DNA of 64,000 bases, taken from NCBI GenBank assembly GCA_963777565.1, contig CAVZQZ010000008.1, positions 1 to 64,000 of the forward strand. The letters run 5' to 3'. The stretch comes from CALMEC01 sp963777565 (GTDB taxonomy: Bacteria; Actinomycetota; Thermoleophilia; Miltoncostaeales; Miltoncostaeaceae). Below, in pieces: positions 8,961 through 18,482 of the stretch (position 1 is the stretch's first letter; the number at the start of each line of letters is the position of its first letter). The translations under genes were made by a program, and so were the position numbers. The notes below the pieces were generated by a model, which saw only the letters and a program-made list of their open reading frames with translations, did no database searches and had not been told where the DNA came from.

Positions 8961-10312
8961 GCACGCCTCGCGCTCGGCGTCTCCACGGCCGCGCGTCGCG
9001 CCGGCCCGGCGCGCCGCGCCGGCGCGGTGCGGTGGCTGATGATCAGCAGCAGCGCGACCAGCACGAAGTTCGTCACGACGCTCGATCCGCCGTAGCTCAT
9101 GAACGGCAGGGTCACGCCGGTGAGCGGGATGAGGCGGATGACGCCGCCGATGATCAGGATCGCCTGCAGCCCGATCGCCGCGGTGAGGCCGCCCGGCCAG
9201 GAGCTTCGAGAAGCCGTCGTTGGCCTGGGCGGCGATCACGAACCCGCGGTGGGTGAACGACGAGGAAGCCGAGCAGCATGCCGATCGCCGCCGACGTACC
9301 CGAGCTCGCTGGCGACGGCCGAGAACATGAAGTCGGTGCGCAGCGCCGGAATGACGCGTGCTGCCGTCGGCGTTGCACCAGGAAGCCGCGGCCGAGGCCG
9401 GGGCCGACGACGCCGCCCTCGCCGAGCGCGTAGAGGGACTGCACCAGCTGGTAGCCCTGGTCCTGGGGGTCGTCGAACGGGCGAGAGCCAGTTGTGACGC
9501 GGTCGCTCGATCCGCGGCACGGTGAGGTACACCAGCGCCGACCCGACCACGAACAGCCCGAGCCCGAAGGCCGGTGTAGGCCGACCCGGCCGGTCGCCAG
9601 GTAGATCATCGCCAGGAAGACCCCGAGGAACAGCAGCGCGGTGCCGAAGTCGTTGAGCACGACGACCAGCGACGAGACAGGCGCCCAGGAACAGCAGCAC
9701 CGGCGCCGAGGCGCGGCCATCGGCGGCAGCGGCACGCCCATCACGCGTGCGCGTCGGGATCGCGAGCAGCTCGCGCTTGTCGCGGAGGTAGGCCGCGAGG
9801 AAGATCACCATCAGGACCTTCGCGACCTCGCCGAGCTGCACCGTCTGGCCGCCGCCGATCTGGATCCACAGCTTCGCGCCGTTGATGCGGGTGCCGAAGA
9901 TCATGGTGGCCACCAGCAGCCCCACCGCGCCGAGGCCGATGAGGTACGGTAGCGCTCGAGCACGCGGTGGTCGGGCAGCAGCACGAGCACGCCGATGAAG
10001 ACGCGCCGCCCCCGACCATCACCCAGACCGCCTGGTCGCGCGGCGAGTGCGGGGTCGATGCGGTAGAGCTCCACCAGCCCGATCGCCACCAGCACACCGA
10101 CGAGCGGGCAGCAGGTAGGGGTCGGCTTGGGGCGCGAACGCCCGAAGCGCGATGTGGAGGGCCGCGAACACGCCGATCATGAGGCATGCGGCGGGGACGG
10201 GTCCGAGATCAAGCCCGTTCGCCTGGGCCGACGACACGGAGATCGCTCCGAGCACGCCGACGATGGCAGGTCCCAGGAGGAACCCGGCCTCCCGCATCCG
10301 TCGCGAGATCAT
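8957..10312 (-). CDS. rodA: SEDS peptidoglycan glycosyltransferase RodA/FtsW, frameshifted
   Basis: The ATG at 10310-10312 overlaps the pstP stop as ATGA and opens MISRRMREAGFLLGPAIV, the first of about ten membrane helices. Recognisable SEDS pieces in successive frames are WIQIGGGQTVQLGEVAKV, VVVLNDFGTALLFLGVFLA, DPQDQGYQLVQSLYALGEGG (periplasmic loop) and LTGVTLPFMSYGGSS near 9090-9130. The SEDS protein polymerises lipid II and pairs with the downstream PBP. Mycobacterium has the same order (pstP-rodA-pbpA-pknA-pknB). At least five indels break the frame. They sit in G/C runs and no gene content seems lost. Confidence 0.82.
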
Positions 10313-11554
10313 GGTTGGGCGGGACGTCCGGCGGGGGCCTTCGCCTGCGCCGGCGGCAGGGTGATCTCGGGGACCTGCGGGAGTCCGTGGCGCCACACGA
10401 TGTCGACCGCCCGGTGAACCGCGTCGCCCTGTCCGTGGACGGACCGGCCGAGAGCCGCCGGCTCCGCCGTCTTGACGGTTGCGGTGGCGACGCCGGTGTC
10501 ACCCCACTCGGCGAAGAGGTTGATGCCGAAGATGTCGAACGGCGCGCCGTGGTAGACGCGCACGGTGGTTCCGGCCTCCCCGTCGACGAAGTACGACCGC
10601 GAGCTGGCCCACGCGCCGAATGCACCGAGCAGGAGCAGGATGATGGCCCCGAGCCCGAGGACGCGCCGAGCGAGCCGACCCCTCGCGGGGGTCGTGCGCT
10701 CCAGGACCCGGGGAGTGCGCGCCGGCTGCGGGGCGGCCGCGGGCGGCGGCGGGATGGGAAGCGCCTGCGTCGACTCCGTGTCCTGCGACGTGTCGATCGC
10801 CGGGAGCACGCCGGTAATCTCGGGGGCGCCGTCGCCGGCCTCGCCGATCCGGGCGAGCACCACCGTCACGTTGTCGTGCCCGCCGTGCTCGAGCGCGGCG
10901 TCGATGAGCGCGGTGGCGGCGTCCGCCAGGGTGGCCGCGCCGGCGGTGGTCTCCTCGATCAGCGCGTCGTCGACCATCGACGACAGCCCGTCGGTGCAGA
11001 GCAGGACGACGTCGCCGGGCACGAGGTCGAGGCGCACCTCGTCGATCTGCACGTCCGGCTCGGCGCCGAGCGCCCGTGTGATGATGTTCCGGGATGGGTG
11101 CCGGGCCGCCTCGTCGGGGCTGATCTGTCCCTGACGGACCATCTCGGCGACGATCGAATGGTCGTCGGTGATCTGGCGGAGCGCACCGTCGCGGCAGGAG
11201 GTACGCGCGGGAGTCGCCGACGTGCATGAGGGTCGTGCCGCCGTCGTCGAGGAGCGCGGCCGTGACCGTGGTCCCCATGCCCGCCCGGGCGGGGTCGTCC
11301 TCGGCCACCGCGCGGATGCGCCGGTTCGCGTCGAGGAGGCTGCCGCGCAACGCCTCCACGCTGGGGGCGTCTCCGATCGCGGCGATCGCCTCGACCGTGA
11401 TCTCCGCGGCGACCTCGCCGGCCTTGGCGCCGCCCATTCCGTCGGCGACGGCGAGGAGGCGCGGCGCCGCCAGGGAACGGTCCTCGTTCTGGGTGCGGAC
11501 GCGGCCCGTGTTCGACGCGTGCGCGAGCTCGACGAGTCGCAGGGCGCTCGCCAT
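10309..11554 (-). CDS. pstP: PP2C-family Ser/Thr protein phosphatase PstP (one frameshift)
   Basis: N-terminal PP2C domain: NEDRSLAAPRLLAVADGMGG holds the metal-binding acid and DGMGG motif, followed by GMGTTVTAALL, VGDSRAYLL, DVVLLCTDGLSSMV and GGHDNVTVVL. A Pro-rich linker, one membrane helix (GLGAIILLLLGAFGAW) and a short extracellular domain complete about 414 aa, like mycobacterial PstP. One extra base near 11200 (in the CTGCCGCGAC stretch) shifts the frame after SRAYLL, and removing it restores RDGALRQITDD. The enzyme reverses PknA/PknB phosphorylation. It lies 50 bases after fhaB, and its stop overlaps rodA. Confidence 0.88.
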
Positions 11555-11604
11555 CAGGACTCTCGGCTGCTGCGTATCCGGATCGCCGGCGGCACGCCGT
11601 TCCC

Positions 11605-12228
11605 TTACTCCTCGTAGCGCAGGACCGTCTCACCCAGGCGGATCTCGTCGCGCACCTTGAGCTGGGTCTGCTCGTCGATGCGGCGCCCGTTCACGAAGGT
11701 GCCGTTCGTCGAGCTGAGGTCCTCGATGTAGAAGAAGTGCCCCCGTGGGAACACCCTGGCGTGCATGTGCGAGGCGAACTGGTCGGAGATGGGGATGCCG
11801 TTGCTGCGTGACCGGCCGATGGTCATACCCGCCTCGAGCGGGTACTCGCCGCCGGGCGCGAGCGATGGGGACGCGGTCACGATCAGCCGCGGCCGGATGT
11901 TGACCGAGAGCTCGAACGCGGGCCCGCTGGGGCGCTCGCGCAGCGTCGAGCTCTCGACCGGCTCGGGCTCGGGGGTGGCGTCGAGGCCCGCGATGACCGG
12001 CGCAAGCGGTGCGGGCGACGGCGACGGCGCCGGCGGCGGCTCCGCGACGCGAGCGACCACCGGCTGGCCGCCCGTGTCGCCCGAGTGGGTGGGGCCTGCG
12101 ATCGGCGGGGCGGAGATCGGCGCCGCGTCGCGCAGGTCGCGGCTGGAGGAGCGCACGATCGACCAGACGAAGAGGAAGAGCAGGATCAGGAACGCCCCCT
12201 CGGCGATCAGCAGGCCGGTCTCGGTCAC
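11605..12228 (-). CDS. fhaB: FHA-domain membrane protein FhaB
   Basis: 207 aa from GTG overlapping the fhaA stop. It has an N-terminal membrane helix (GAFLILLFLFVWSIV), a low-complexity Pro/Ala/Glu linker and a C-terminal forkhead-associated domain with the GRSRSNGIPI, SHMHARVF and STNGTFVNG signatures that read phosphothreonine. The Mycobacterium counterpart (FipA/FhaB) links PknB phosphorylation to the divisome. The linker of about 90 residues is disordered-looking. The order fhaA-fhaB-pstP-rodA matches the actinobacterial operon. Confidence 0.9.
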   Translation of the reverse strand: MTETGLLIAEGAFLILLFLFVWSIVRSSSRDLRDAAPISAPPIAGPTHSGDTGGQPVVARVAEPPPAPSPSPAPLAPVIAGLDATPEPEPVESSTLRERPSGPAFELSVNIRPRLIVTASPSLAPGGEYPLEAGMTIGRSRSNGIPISDQFASHMHARVFPRGHFFYIEDLSSTNGTFVNGRRIDEQTQLKVRDEIRLGETVLRYEE

Positions 12229-13445
12229 GTGAGGTGCTCCACGACGATCTCCGTCGTCCCGATCAGGATGCGGTCGCCGTGCGCGAGCGGGTGGCGGCGG
12301 ATGCGCTGCCCGTTGACGATGGTGCCGTTGGTGGACCCGAGGTCCACGAGGAAGTAGTCGAGCCCGATGTGGCGCACCTCGGCGTGCTGGCGGCTCGCGT
12401 TGGCGTCCTGAACCACGATGTCGCAGTCGCGGCTGCGGCCGAGCGTGGTGGTGCGCTGCGTCACCCGGTGACGGCGCCCGTCGACGATCAGGGCGACCTC
12501 CTCCGACATGAGTCCCTCGGCCTGCGCGTCCGCGGCGGAGAGGATCTGGGTTCCGCTGACACCGGCGAGCGGCTCGTACCCGCCCGGGGCGGGCAGTGGC
12601 ACCGCCTGCGCCTCAGGCACCGGCTCGGGGATGAGCTCGGCCACCGGGACGGTCGGGAGCGGGAGGGGAACCGGCTCGGCGTCTCCGGCGGGCTCGACCG
12701 CATCCGGCTCGGCATCGACTTCGCCGTCGTCGCCCGCTGCCACCCGCACGGCATCGGATTCGACATCGCCCGCGGGCCCGGCCTCAGCCTCGGGCGCCGC
12801 GGGCTGCGGCTCGCCGTCGGCAGCCTGCTCGGTGGACTCGACCCCGTCCGCTTCGGCGTCGGCAGCGGGGAGCTCGTCGGCGATCACGCCCTCCGCCGCT
12901 TCGGCGGGCGGGTCGTGGAACTGGTCGGGGTCGTCGGTCGCCGCGGCCGCGGCGATTGGAATCACGACCGCGGCGGACGCCTCCGGCGGCGCCGGGGGGA
13001 AGCGGGTGAGGTTGTCGAGTGCCGGGACCTCGTCGGCGTTCGTGCTGGCGTCGACCTCGGCGGGGGCTTCCGCCGGCGGGTCGACGACACGGCATGCGAT
13101 TCCGTACTCGCCCAGGCGCAGGTCAGTGTCGGTCTCAAGGCGGACCTTCGGCTGCGAGAGCAGCGTGAATCCCTCGTGGCGTGCGCGCTCGGCCACGTAG
13201 ACGCCGAGCTCGGTGGTCAGCGACCCCTCGAACGACGCGAACCGCTCGCGGTCAGTCGGGGAGAGGTAGACGACGTACTCGTTCGGCACGTAGACGCGTG
13301 AGACGGAGACGGTCTTGTGATCCTCCATCTCCCGGGCGAGCTTGCGGGCGAGCTCGACGGGCTCGACGTGACCGCGAAACAGCCGCCCGAAGATCCGTTC
13401 GACGAACCCTCCGATGGTGTCCTCCACGTTGCGTAATGAGCTCAT
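12225..13445 (-). CDS. fhaA: FhaA: DUF3662 domain plus FHA domain
   Basis: 406 aa from an ATG that overlaps the upstream kinase stop (ATGA). Residues 1-120 are a DUF3662 domain (starts SSLRNVEDTIGGFVERIFG, with PNEYVVYLSPTD). Residues about 130-300 are an acidic Ala/Pro/Glu/Asp linker. The last 100 residues are an FHA domain (TLGRSRDCDIVVQD, ASRQHAEVRH, STNGTIVNG). In mycobacteria FhaA binds the phosphorylated pseudokinase domain of MviN (MurJ) and tunes lipid II flipping. No murJ lies in this window. The linker is unusually long and acidic. Confidence 0.92.
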   Translation of the reverse strand: MSSLRNVEDTIGGFVERIFGRLFRGHVEPVELARKLAREMEDHKTVSVSRVYVPNEYVVYLSPTDRERFASFEGSLTTELGVYVAERARHEGFTLLSQPKVRLETDTDLRLGEYGIACRVVDPPAEAPAEVDASTNADEVPALDNLTRFPPAPPEASAAVVIPIAAAAATDDPDQFHDPPAEAAEGVIADELPAADAEADGVESTEQAADGEPQPAAPEAEAGPAGDVESDAVRVAAGDDGEVDAEPDAVEPAGDAEPVPLPLPTVPVAELIPEPVPEAQAVPLPAPGGYEPLAGVSGTQILSAADAQAEGLMSEEVALIVDGRRHRVTQRTTTLGRSRDCDIVVQDANASRQHAEVRHIGLDYFLVDLGSTNGTIVNGQRIRRHPLAHGDRILIGTTEIVVEHLT

Positions 13446-15124
13446 GCGGCAGGCAGTCGTTCCACGGTGGCCCCGCCGAGTGTGACAGTTGCCTGCCGAT
13501 CCACCCCGCGTCGCAGTCGCCGCCACGGACTCCCGGCCCAGGCCACGACGAGTATACCGCCGGGCAGGAACGCCCCGGCCGCCGCCTCGATGCTCCCGCC
13601 GGCCGCGCCCACGCCGACGATGAGCAGACCGACGAGCACCGCTGCGCCCACCGCCCGAGGCACGCCCGACCGCATGCGCAGAAGCGCGGGGAAGACGAGC
13701 GCGGCCGCGGCGACGAGGCCCGCGGCGATCGCGATGGAGGGCCGCGCCTGCAGCGGCTCGGCGAGGCGGGTGACGGTCTCGATCGGCGAGACGACCCCCT
13801 CGACACGGTCCCACACGCCGACGATCCGTCCGCCGTCGATGCCCGGATCGGCCCCCATGACGACCTGCCAGGCGAGCATCGCCGCCGCACCCGTCAGCGC
13901 GGCCCAGACACGCCAGCGCCATCCGCGGACCGACCCGGCCACCGCCGCGAAGACCGGCGCGAGTCCCAGGGCCGCGAGGATCGGCGCGGCGGCCGGAACC
14001 AGCGCCAGGCGCGCCCGGGTGCGCAGCGGGAGGAGCGCGACCAGGCCGAGGGAGCCGAGCACCATCGCCAGGCCGGGGGCCGCCGTGCCCAGCGCTACCA
14101 TCGCGCCGGCCCAGGCGGCGAGGGCCGTCGGCCACGGAGCCACCGCGAACGCCACGCCCGCCCCGGCCGCCGCGAGCGCGATTCCTCCCGTCTGCAGGTC
14201 GGTGACCTCGCGCAGCGCCACCGCCGCGAGTCCGGCGGCGCCGATCGCGGCGACCGCGGCGGGTGCGCGCTTGCCGAGGCGGCTCTTCGGACGGGTGCCG
14301 GCTTGGATCGACGGGATCTGCGCCCGCAGGGTCCGTGCCAGCCACGCCGGCGCGGGGCGGGAGCGTGGATCGGCGGCGAGCCCCTCGTCGACGGCGCGGC
14401 AGAGGGCGGCCGGAAGATCGGGGCGGTGCTGAGCCAGCGGGGGCACGCGCCCGCCCGCCGCCCGCCGCAGCGTCTCGGCAGGGCTCGACCCTGCGTTCGG
14501 ATTGCGCCCAGTGAGCGCCTCGTAGAGCACCAGGCACGCGGAGTAGACGTCGGCGGCCGGCCCGGTCGGCTCGCCCCGGGCCTGCTCGGGAGCCATGTAG
14601 GACACGGTCCCGACGAGTCCGCCGGCGACCGTCAACCCCGCCTCTCCCTGGATGCGGGCGATGCCGAAGTCGGTCAGCCGGCCTCGCCCCGTGCGGTCGA
14701 TCAGGATGTTTGCCGGCTTGACGTCGCGGTGGGTCACGCCGCGTTCGTGCGCGTGCGCGAGACCGTCGAGCACGTCGGCGATCACCGTGACCGTCGCCGC
14801 GACATCCGTCCCACCGCCGGCGCGCAGGTGCTCGGCGAGCGACGGGCCGTCGACCAGTTCGCTCACGAGATAGCAGGCTGCGTGGTCCTCGCCGAAGTCC
14901 AGCAGGCGCACGGTCCCGGGGTGGGACAGGAGGCTCGCCGCGCGCACCTCCGCGCCCGCCCGCCGTGCCATGTCGAGCTCGACCGGGATCTCCTTGACCG
15001 CCACCCCCTGGCCGGTCCGGATGTCGAGCGCGCGGTGCACGACAGCGGCTCCGCCCCGGCCGAGGACGGCCCCGAGGCGGTACCGTCCGAGGACCAGCTG
15101 GTGCTGTTCGGTGGGCAAACTCAC
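13442..15124 (-). CDS. Polytopic Ser/Thr protein kinase, first gene of the fha/pst/pkn operon
   Basis: 560 aa if started at the GTG at 15122-15124, which has a GAAGGGA ribosome-binding site about 7 bases upstream; longer in-frame starts exist but lack one. The kinase domain occupies about 1-250: LGRGGAAVVHRA (glycine loop), VAVKEIP, THRDVKPANIL, LTDFGIARI, GTVSYMAPEQARGE. The remaining roughly 300 residues hold about eight hydrophobic helices with no PASTA repeats, so this is not a normal PknA. It sits where a membrane kinase would be expected and could be a stress or membrane-state sensor. Its stop overlaps fhaA. It diverges from tRNA-Leu. Confidence 0.85.
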   Translation of the reverse strand: MSLPTEQHQLVLGRYRLGAVLGRGGAAVVHRALDIRTGQGVAVKEIPVELDMARRAGAEVRAASLLSHPGTVRLLDFGEDHAACYLVSELVDGPSLAEHLRAGGGTDVAATVTVIADVLDGLAHAHERGVTHRDVKPANILIDRTGRGRLTDFGIARIQGEAGLTVAGGLVGTVSYMAPEQARGEPTGPAADVYSACLVLYEALTGRNPNAGSSPAETLRRAAGGRVPPLAQHRPDLPAALCRAVDEGLAADPRSRPAPAWLARTLRAQIPSIQAGTRPKSRLGKRAPAAVAAIGAAGLAAVALREVTDLQTGGIALAAAGAGVAFAVAPWPTALAAWAGAMVALGTAAPGLAMVLGSLGLVALLPLRTRARLALVPAAAPILAALGLAPVFAAVAGSVRGWRWRVWAALTGAAAMLAWQVVMGADPGIDGGRIVGVWDRVEGVVSPIETVTRLAEPLQARPSIAIAAGLVAAAALVFPALLRMRSGVPRAVGAAVLVGLLIVGVGAAGGSIEAAAGAFLPGGILVVAWAGSPWRRLRRGVDRQATVTLGGATVERLPAA

Positions 15125-15187
15125 AGGAGATTCCCTTCGCCACCCCCGTGCTAGCATCCTGCGACCCTGAAACGGGCAGGACGCCAC

Positions 15188-15271
15188 GGGCGAGTGGTGA
15201 AATTGGTAGACACGCTAGGTTCAGGGTCTAGTGCTCGAAAGAGCTTGGGGGTTCGAGTCCCCCCTCGCCCA
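15188..15271 (+). tRNA. tRNA-Leu (anticodon CAG)
   Basis: The acceptor arms GGGCGAG (15188-15194) and CTCGCCC (15264-15270) pair fully, and A at 15271 is the discriminator. The anticodon arm CTAGG-TTCAGGG-TCTAG presents CAG. A long variable arm (GTGCTCGAAAGAGC) marks a class II tRNA, and the T-arm is GGGGGTTCGAGTCCCCC. CCA is not encoded. It is transcribed divergently from the kinase operon. Confidence 0.95.
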
Positions 15272-15331
15272 CTCTTGCATCCACTGGGGACCGAGACGAC
15301 GAACACTGATCGCAGGGAACTCGGGTAGCTC

Positions 15332-16522
15332 GTGTCGTTCATCGATGACGACATTCTCGACGGAGACGAGGCGCCCGCGGAACGACCCCCCCGGCGCGAC
15401 CCCCGCAGTCGAGGTCGCGGAGGTGGGTCTTCACGCGGCGGATCGTCGGGTGGCGGAAGCGGTGGCTCGCCGCTGCAGCAGCCGCGCATCCGGCTGCTGA
15501 TCGCGGTCGGGCTGCTCGTCGTGATCATCCTGATCCTCGTGAGCACCATCCGCGGCTGCCAGCGCGACAAGCTCGTGGATTCGTACCGCAGCTACCTCAC
15601 CACGTCGAACGCGATCGCCGACGAATCGACCGCGCAGGGACAGGCGCTGCAGAAGCTCCTCGACAACAAGGGCTTCCTGCGCGTCGCGCAGATCCTTCCG
15701 CAGGTCACCGACCTGTCCACCCAGGCGCAGGCGCTCGTGAACCGGGCCGACAAGCTCAACCCGCCCGACCGCCTCAACGCGCCGAACCGCACGCTCATCA
15801 CCGCGCTCGAGTACCGCGCCCTCGGCCTCCAGCAGCTGCCGGCAGCCATCGACGCGGCCGTCAACACGAAGGACGCGGCCCAGGCGGCCATCACCCTCGC
15901 CGCGCCGATGCAGGTGCTCGCCGCGAGCGACGTGATCTACCGGACGTCGTTCGTCGGTCCGACGGAGAACGCGCTGCAGGCCGACAAGATCAAGGATGCC
16001 CAGGTCAAGCGCTCGGAGTTCTTCCCGGGACAGAACTACGACAAGACGTCCCCCAGCGGTGCCGGCAAGGTGATCAGCAGCCTCAAGCGGGTTCGCCCGT
16101 CGGGTGACACGACGGCCGGGACGACCGCCGGGACGGGCAAGCACGGCCTCGGCCTCGCGAGCACGTTCGCGGTACGCGGCGCGGAGCGCAAGCAGCTCAC
16201 GGGCAACACCGTGTCCCTCGTCGGGACGACGGACATCAGGTTCGAGGTCACCGTCGAGAACGGCGGCGACTTCGTCGAATCGAACGTCGACGTGAAGTTC
16301 ACGTACATCACGCCGAACAACCCGCAGGGTACGACCCAGACGCAGACGATCACTCAGATCGAGCCGGGCGAGGCGAACCAGCGGAAGCTCACGTTCCCGC
16401 TCGGCGCCGCGCCGTACTTCACCGACAAGAGCACGATCAAGGTGGAGGTCACGCCGGTGCCCGACGAGAAGGTGACCGGCAACAACAGCGCGCAGTACTC
16501 GGTCGAATTCAACCTGCAGTAG
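15332..16522 (+). CDS. Single-pass membrane protein with Gly/Arg/Ser-rich cytoplasmic tail and CARDB-like C-terminus
   Basis: 396 aa from GTG. The first 50 residues are acidic, then Arg/Gly/Ser-rich and probably disordered. One membrane helix (LLIAVGLLVVIILILVSTI, about 53-72) leads to an extracellular domain rich in helices (about 75-250). The last 130 residues look like an Ig/CARDB-type beta domain (DIRFEVTVENGGDF, then a conserved NNSAQYSVEFNLQ end). Proteins with this layout occur in Actinobacteria without known function. The next gene, DUF4446, is 15 bases downstream and probably co-transcribed. The family is not recognised with certainty. Confidence 0.65.
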   Translation: MSFIDDDILDGDEAPAERPPRRDPRSRGRGGGSSRGGSSGGGSGGSPLQQPRIRLLIAVGLLVVIILILVSTIRGCQRDKLVDSYRSYLTTSNAIADESTAQGQALQKLLDNKGFLRVAQILPQVTDLSTQAQALVNRADKLNPPDRLNAPNRTLITALEYRALGLQQLPAAIDAAVNTKDAAQAAITLAAPMQVLAASDVIYRTSFVGPTENALQADKIKDAQVKRSEFFPGQNYDKTSPSGAGKVISSLKRVRPSGDTTAGTTAGTGKHGLGLASTFAVRGAERKQLTGNTVSLVGTTDIRFEVTVENGGDFVESNVDVKFTYITPNNPQGTTQTQTITQIEPGEANQRKLTFPLGAAPYFTDKSTIKVEVTPVPDEKVTGNNSAQYSVEFNLQ

Positions 16523-16537
16523 CCGGGGGGTGACCCG

Positions 16538-17065
16538 GTGGACAACGAGGTCGCAGTCTGGGTCGTCGCGATCGCCGGAGCACCCGGCGCGATCGCGCTG
16601 GTCTTGGCGATCGTCCTGTGGATCCGCCTTCGGCGGGTCAGGGCAGACCAGCGGGTCCTGCTGCCCGACGGGACGTCCGGCGGGGTCGTCGACCGGCAGG
16701 CGGCGCTCGCGCGCTCGCTCGAACGGCTGGGCGAGCGGATCGACGATCTGCGGGCCGAGGTGGCCCGGTTGACCGAGCACACGAACGCCGGGCTGCGCGG
16801 GGCGCTGCGCTTCCAGGGGATCGTCCGGTACGACGCCTACCGGGACATGGGCGGCCAGCAGTCGTGGTCGATGGCGATCCTTAACGCGCAAGGGGAGGGG
16901 GCCATCATCACCTCGCTCCACGCTCGCGACCACGCGCGCGTGTACCTCAAGGAGGTCGTGGGCGGCGCCTCGGCTCAGCGGCTCTCCCCGGAGGAGGAGC
17001 GGGCCCTCGCCGCGGCCCGCAATGACCCGGCTCCGTCCATCGCGCCCGCGGCGCCGCCGGCATGA
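16538..17065 (+). CDS. DUF4446 family membrane protein
   Basis: 175 aa from GTG, preceded by a GGGGGTGA ribosome-binding site. It has one N-terminal membrane helix (IALVLAIVLWIRL), a coiled-coil-like segment (about 45-90, ending LTEHTNAGLRGALRF), and the conserved DUF4446 core (GIVRYDAYRDMGGQQSWSMA, then ITSLHARDHARVYLKEV). The family is widespread in Firmicutes and Actinobacteria and of unknown function. Its stop overlaps the pheA start (ATGA), so the two are likely translated together, though no functional link is obvious. Confidence 0.85.
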   Translation: MDNEVAVWVVAIAGAPGAIALVLAIVLWIRLRRVRADQRVLLPDGTSGGVVDRQAALARSLERLGERIDDLRAEVARLTEHTNAGLRGALRFQGIVRYDAYRDMGGQQSWSMAILNAQGEGAIITSLHARDHARVYLKEVVGGASAQRLSPEEERALAAARNDPAPSIAPAAPPA

Positions 17066-17913
17066 GAGTCGGCTACCTCGGCCCACCCGGGACGTTCGCG
17101 GAGGAGGCGCTGTTGCGCCTCGTCGGCCCCGAGCCGGAGCAGCGGCTCGTGCCGTACGCGACGGTTGCCGACTGCTTCGAGGCGGTGCGATCCGGCGCGG
17201 TTCCCGAGGCGCTCGTGCCGATCGAGAACTCGATCGAGGGGTCCGTCAACCAGACCCTCGACCACCTGGCGGCCGGCGCGGGCGAGGTGGTGATCCGCGC
17301 CGCGATCGTGCATCCGGTGCGCCACCACCTGGTCGTTCGTCCGGGTCTCACGTTGCCGGATGTGCGGCGCGTTCTGTCGCACCCGCACGCGCCGCCCCAG
17401 TGCTCGGTGTGGCTCCGGGAGAACCTGCCCGGGGTGGAGATCGTCGCGGCGAACTCCACTGCGGACGCCGTGCGCATCGTGGTCGACTCGCCGGAGCCGT
17501 GGGCGGCCATCGGACCGCTGCGTGCCGCCGACATCTACGGGGGCGAGGTCCTGGCGGCCGACATCGAGGACTCCCGCGAGAACGCGACACGCTTCGTGCT
17601 CCTCGGGCGCCATAACGTCGAGGCGATCGGGCCGGGGCGCTTCGTCACGTCGATCATTTGCGTCCCGCAGCGCGACCGTCCGGGCGGGTTGCTCGCGATC
17701 CTCCAGGAGTTCGCGATGCGCGCCGTCAACCTCACGAAGCTGGAGAGCCGCCCGTCGAAGACGGGCCTGGGCCGGTACATGTTCTTCATCGACATGGAGG
17801 GCAGCCGGGCGCGCGACCTCGCGGTCGACGCCGCGATACGCGCGATCGACGAGCAGCGCGTCGCGGAGGTCGTGTTCCTGGGTTCGTACCCAACCGGGGC
17901 CGCGTCCGGCTAA
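17062..17913 (+). CDS. pheA: Prephenate dehydratase
   Basis: 283 aa. Monofunctional PDT, with no chorismate mutase domain: it converts prephenate to phenylpyruvate for phenylalanine synthesis. The N-terminal GYLGPPGTFAEEAL, PIENSIEGSVNQTLD, and NATRFVLLGR motifs belong to the PDT domain (1-180). The C-terminal ACT domain (about 190-275) has KLESRPSKTGLGRYMFF, where the ESRP motif binds phenylalanine for feedback inhibition. The ATG start overlaps the DUF4446 stop. The length is typical. Confidence 0.95.
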   Translation: MRVGYLGPPGTFAEEALLRLVGPEPEQRLVPYATVADCFEAVRSGAVPEALVPIENSIEGSVNQTLDHLAAGAGEVVIRAAIVHPVRHHLVVRPGLTLPDVRRVLSHPHAPPQCSVWLRENLPGVEIVAANSTADAVRIVVDSPEPWAAIGPLRAADIYGGEVLAADIEDSRENATRFVLLGRHNVEAIGPGRFVTSIICVPQRDRPGGLLAILQEFAMRAVNLTKLESRPSKTGLGRYMFFIDMEGSRARDLAVDAAIRAIDEQRVAEVVFLGSYPTGAASG

Positions 17914-17966
17914 CATCCGCCCCGGAACGGCTCGGTCGAGCCACGATCCGGGGAGACAAGCTGGCA

Positions 17967-18473
17967 ATGTCGCACCGCGTACTGGTGCTGAATGCAAGCT
18001 ACGAACCGATCAACGTCACATCGTTGCAGCGGGCGGTCGTGCTCGTCCTGAAGGAGAAGGCGGAGGTGCTCGAGGAGGCGGCCATCCCGATACGCACGTC
18101 GGGCAGCAGCTTTGTCAAACCGCAGGTCATCCGCCTGGTGTACCTCGTCCGCGTGCCGCGCTACGAGGCCCGCAAGATCACGCGGCGCGCGTTGTTCGCC
18201 CGCGACGGCTACTCGTGCCAGTACTGCGGCTCGTCCACCCGCCTGACCGTCGACCACGTCGTGCCGCGGAGCCGCGGCGGCGGGTCGAACTGGGACAACG
18301 TCGTCACCTCGTGCGCGCCGTGCAACTCGCGCAAGGGGGATCACCTTCCCGGCGAGATCAAGATGTTCCCCAAGACGAAGCCGCGGCCGCCGTCGCCGTC
18401 GGTGTTCATCTCGGTGGCTGCGCCGAAGCGCCCCAAGTCGTGGGAGCGCTACCTGGCGTCGCTCGCCGCCTAA
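17967..18473 (+). CDS. HNH endonuclease family protein
   Basis: 168 aa from ATG with a GGGGAGA ribosome-binding site. The C-terminal HNH/zinc fold is complete: CQYCG and SCAPCNSRKGD give the zinc-binding Cys pairs, LTVDHVVPRSRGG gives the catalytic His, and SNWDNVV the Asn. The N-terminal 70 residues (RVLVLNASYEPINVTS) are typical of a very common stand-alone bacterial subfamily. It may act in repair or be a housekeeping nuclease; its target is unknown. There is no nearby methylase or integrase. A candidate RNA element begins 9 bases after the stop. Confidence 0.85.
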   Translation: MSHRVLVLNASYEPINVTSLQRAVVLVLKEKAEVLEEAAIPIRTSGSSFVKPQVIRLVYLVRVPRYEARKITRRALFARDGYSCQYCGSSTRLTVDHVVPRSRGGGSNWDNVVTSCAPCNSRKGDHLPGEIKMFPKTKPRPPSPSVFISVAAPKRPKSWERYLASLAA

Positions 18474-18482
18474 GCGGTCCCG

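Noticed and set aside
15431..17086. 551-codon minus-strand frame opposite the membrane protein and DUF4446
   Set aside because: Antisense to two clear genes, low complexity (Arg, Leu, Val, Asp), no start signal.
17967..18473. HNH gene as part of a homing intron or restriction system
   Set aside because: No intron core, methylase or integrase beside it. The sequence fits the common stand-alone housekeeping HNH group.
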